A stretch of 22,813 nucleotides of DNA. Source: an uncultured Solobacterium sp. Lineage in GTDB: Bacteria; Bacillota_I; Bacilli_A; Erysipelotrichales; Erysipelotrichaceae. The DNA lies in the NCBI GenBank assembly GCA_900552125.1, contig URYK01000042.1, positions 1 to 22,813 of the forward strand. The letters are read 5' to 3'. Below, one piece after another: positions 22,699 through 22,813 of the stretch. Numbering within the stretch: position 1 is the stretch's first letter; each line of letters starts with the position of its first letter. The notes beneath the pieces were generated by a model. It did no database searches, was not told the DNA's origin, and saw only the letters and a list, made by a program, of their open reading frames with translations. Position numbers and translations under genes: made by a program.

Positions 22699-22726
22699 TA
22701 TAATGTCATGTTTTTTCTTGATTGAA
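22697..22726 (-). promoter_or_regulatory. Probable promoter of the exporter operon
   Basis: The minus strand carries TTCAAT (22721-22726), 18 bases, then a consensus TATAAT (22697-22702), about 50 bases before the GTG start of the ATPase gene. Confidence 0.5.
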
Positions 22727-22759
22727 TATATTTACATACTATAATACACTTTTTATGAA

Positions 22760-22795
22760 TAAAAGAAAGTAGGAGATAGTCATTAAACTACCTCC
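22760..22795 (-). terminator. Probable terminator of a gene beyond the right edge
   Basis: On the minus strand GGAGGTAGT pairs with ACTATCTCC (22787-22795 with 22772-22780; one G-T pair) around a 6-base loop, followed by a T-rich stretch with interruptions. It would end a minus-strand transcript coming from outside the window. Confidence 0.5.
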
Positions 22796-22813
22796 CCTTA
22801 TCAAACCGCATGT

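Noticed and set aside
1..22813. CRISPR array, IS element, prophage, tRNA or rRNA gene
   Set aside because: No spaced direct repeats, transposase or integrase, tRNA cloverleaf or rRNA-like sequence was seen.

Overview
The window is AT-rich DNA from a low-GC Gram-positive bacterium (Bacillota). Ribosome binding sites are strong and GGAGG-like, there are two T-box riboswitches, an RqcH/NFACT protein, a SpoVID-like LysM protein beside valS, and a clostridial-order Rnf operon. An anaerobic, probably spore-forming gut lineage such as Erysipelotrichia fits, but that placement is an inference from gene content. No phage, IS element, CRISPR array, rRNA or tRNA gene was seen.

Layout. 1-3.5 kb: guanylate kinase (minus) and rqcH (plus) diverge from a shared promoter region; asnA faces rqcH across a bidirectional terminator. 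3.6-6.6 kb: a three-gene ABC importer (lipoprotein, permease, ATPase) of the family usually called TrpXYZ, preceded by a complete T-box leader. Its specifier reads TAC (Tyr) and its UGGU bulge expects a tRNA with discriminator A, so tyrosine is a better guess than tryptophan. 6.7-11.9 kb: an Rnf operon in the order rnfC-D-G-E-A-(small Cys-rich gene)-B, with apbE (FMN transferase) divergent from it at 12.1-13.2 kb. 13.3-13.9 kb: a small-gene island (DUF3781 protein, a doubtful 43-aa ORF, a 52-aa membrane protein). 14.0-17.5 kb: a T-box leader, a GNAT acetyltransferase and valS in one transcript. 17.5-18.1 kb: SpoVID-like LysM protein. 18.3-18.9 kb: an unrecognised conserved-looking protein. 18.9-22.8 kb: a small membrane protein and a BcrA-type ABC exporter (ATPase plus two permeases with large extracytoplasmic domains).

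The most unusual part is the Rnf operon. RnfB is only 102 residues: it keeps the membrane anchor and the single Fe-S cluster domain but has no ferredoxin-like 2[4Fe-4S] domain, and a terminator starts a few bases after its stop. RnfD carries an extra C-terminal FMN-binding domain with its own flavinylation motif, so RnfD plus RnfG offer three predicted covalent FMN sites rather than two. A 56-residue single-span membrane protein with five cysteines, not a usual rnf gene, lies between rnfA and rnfB and overlaps rnfA by one base. ApbE next door would attach the flavins. Together these suggest a variant Rnf-type membrane electron-transfer complex with a rearranged set of cofactors; this is inference from sequence only.
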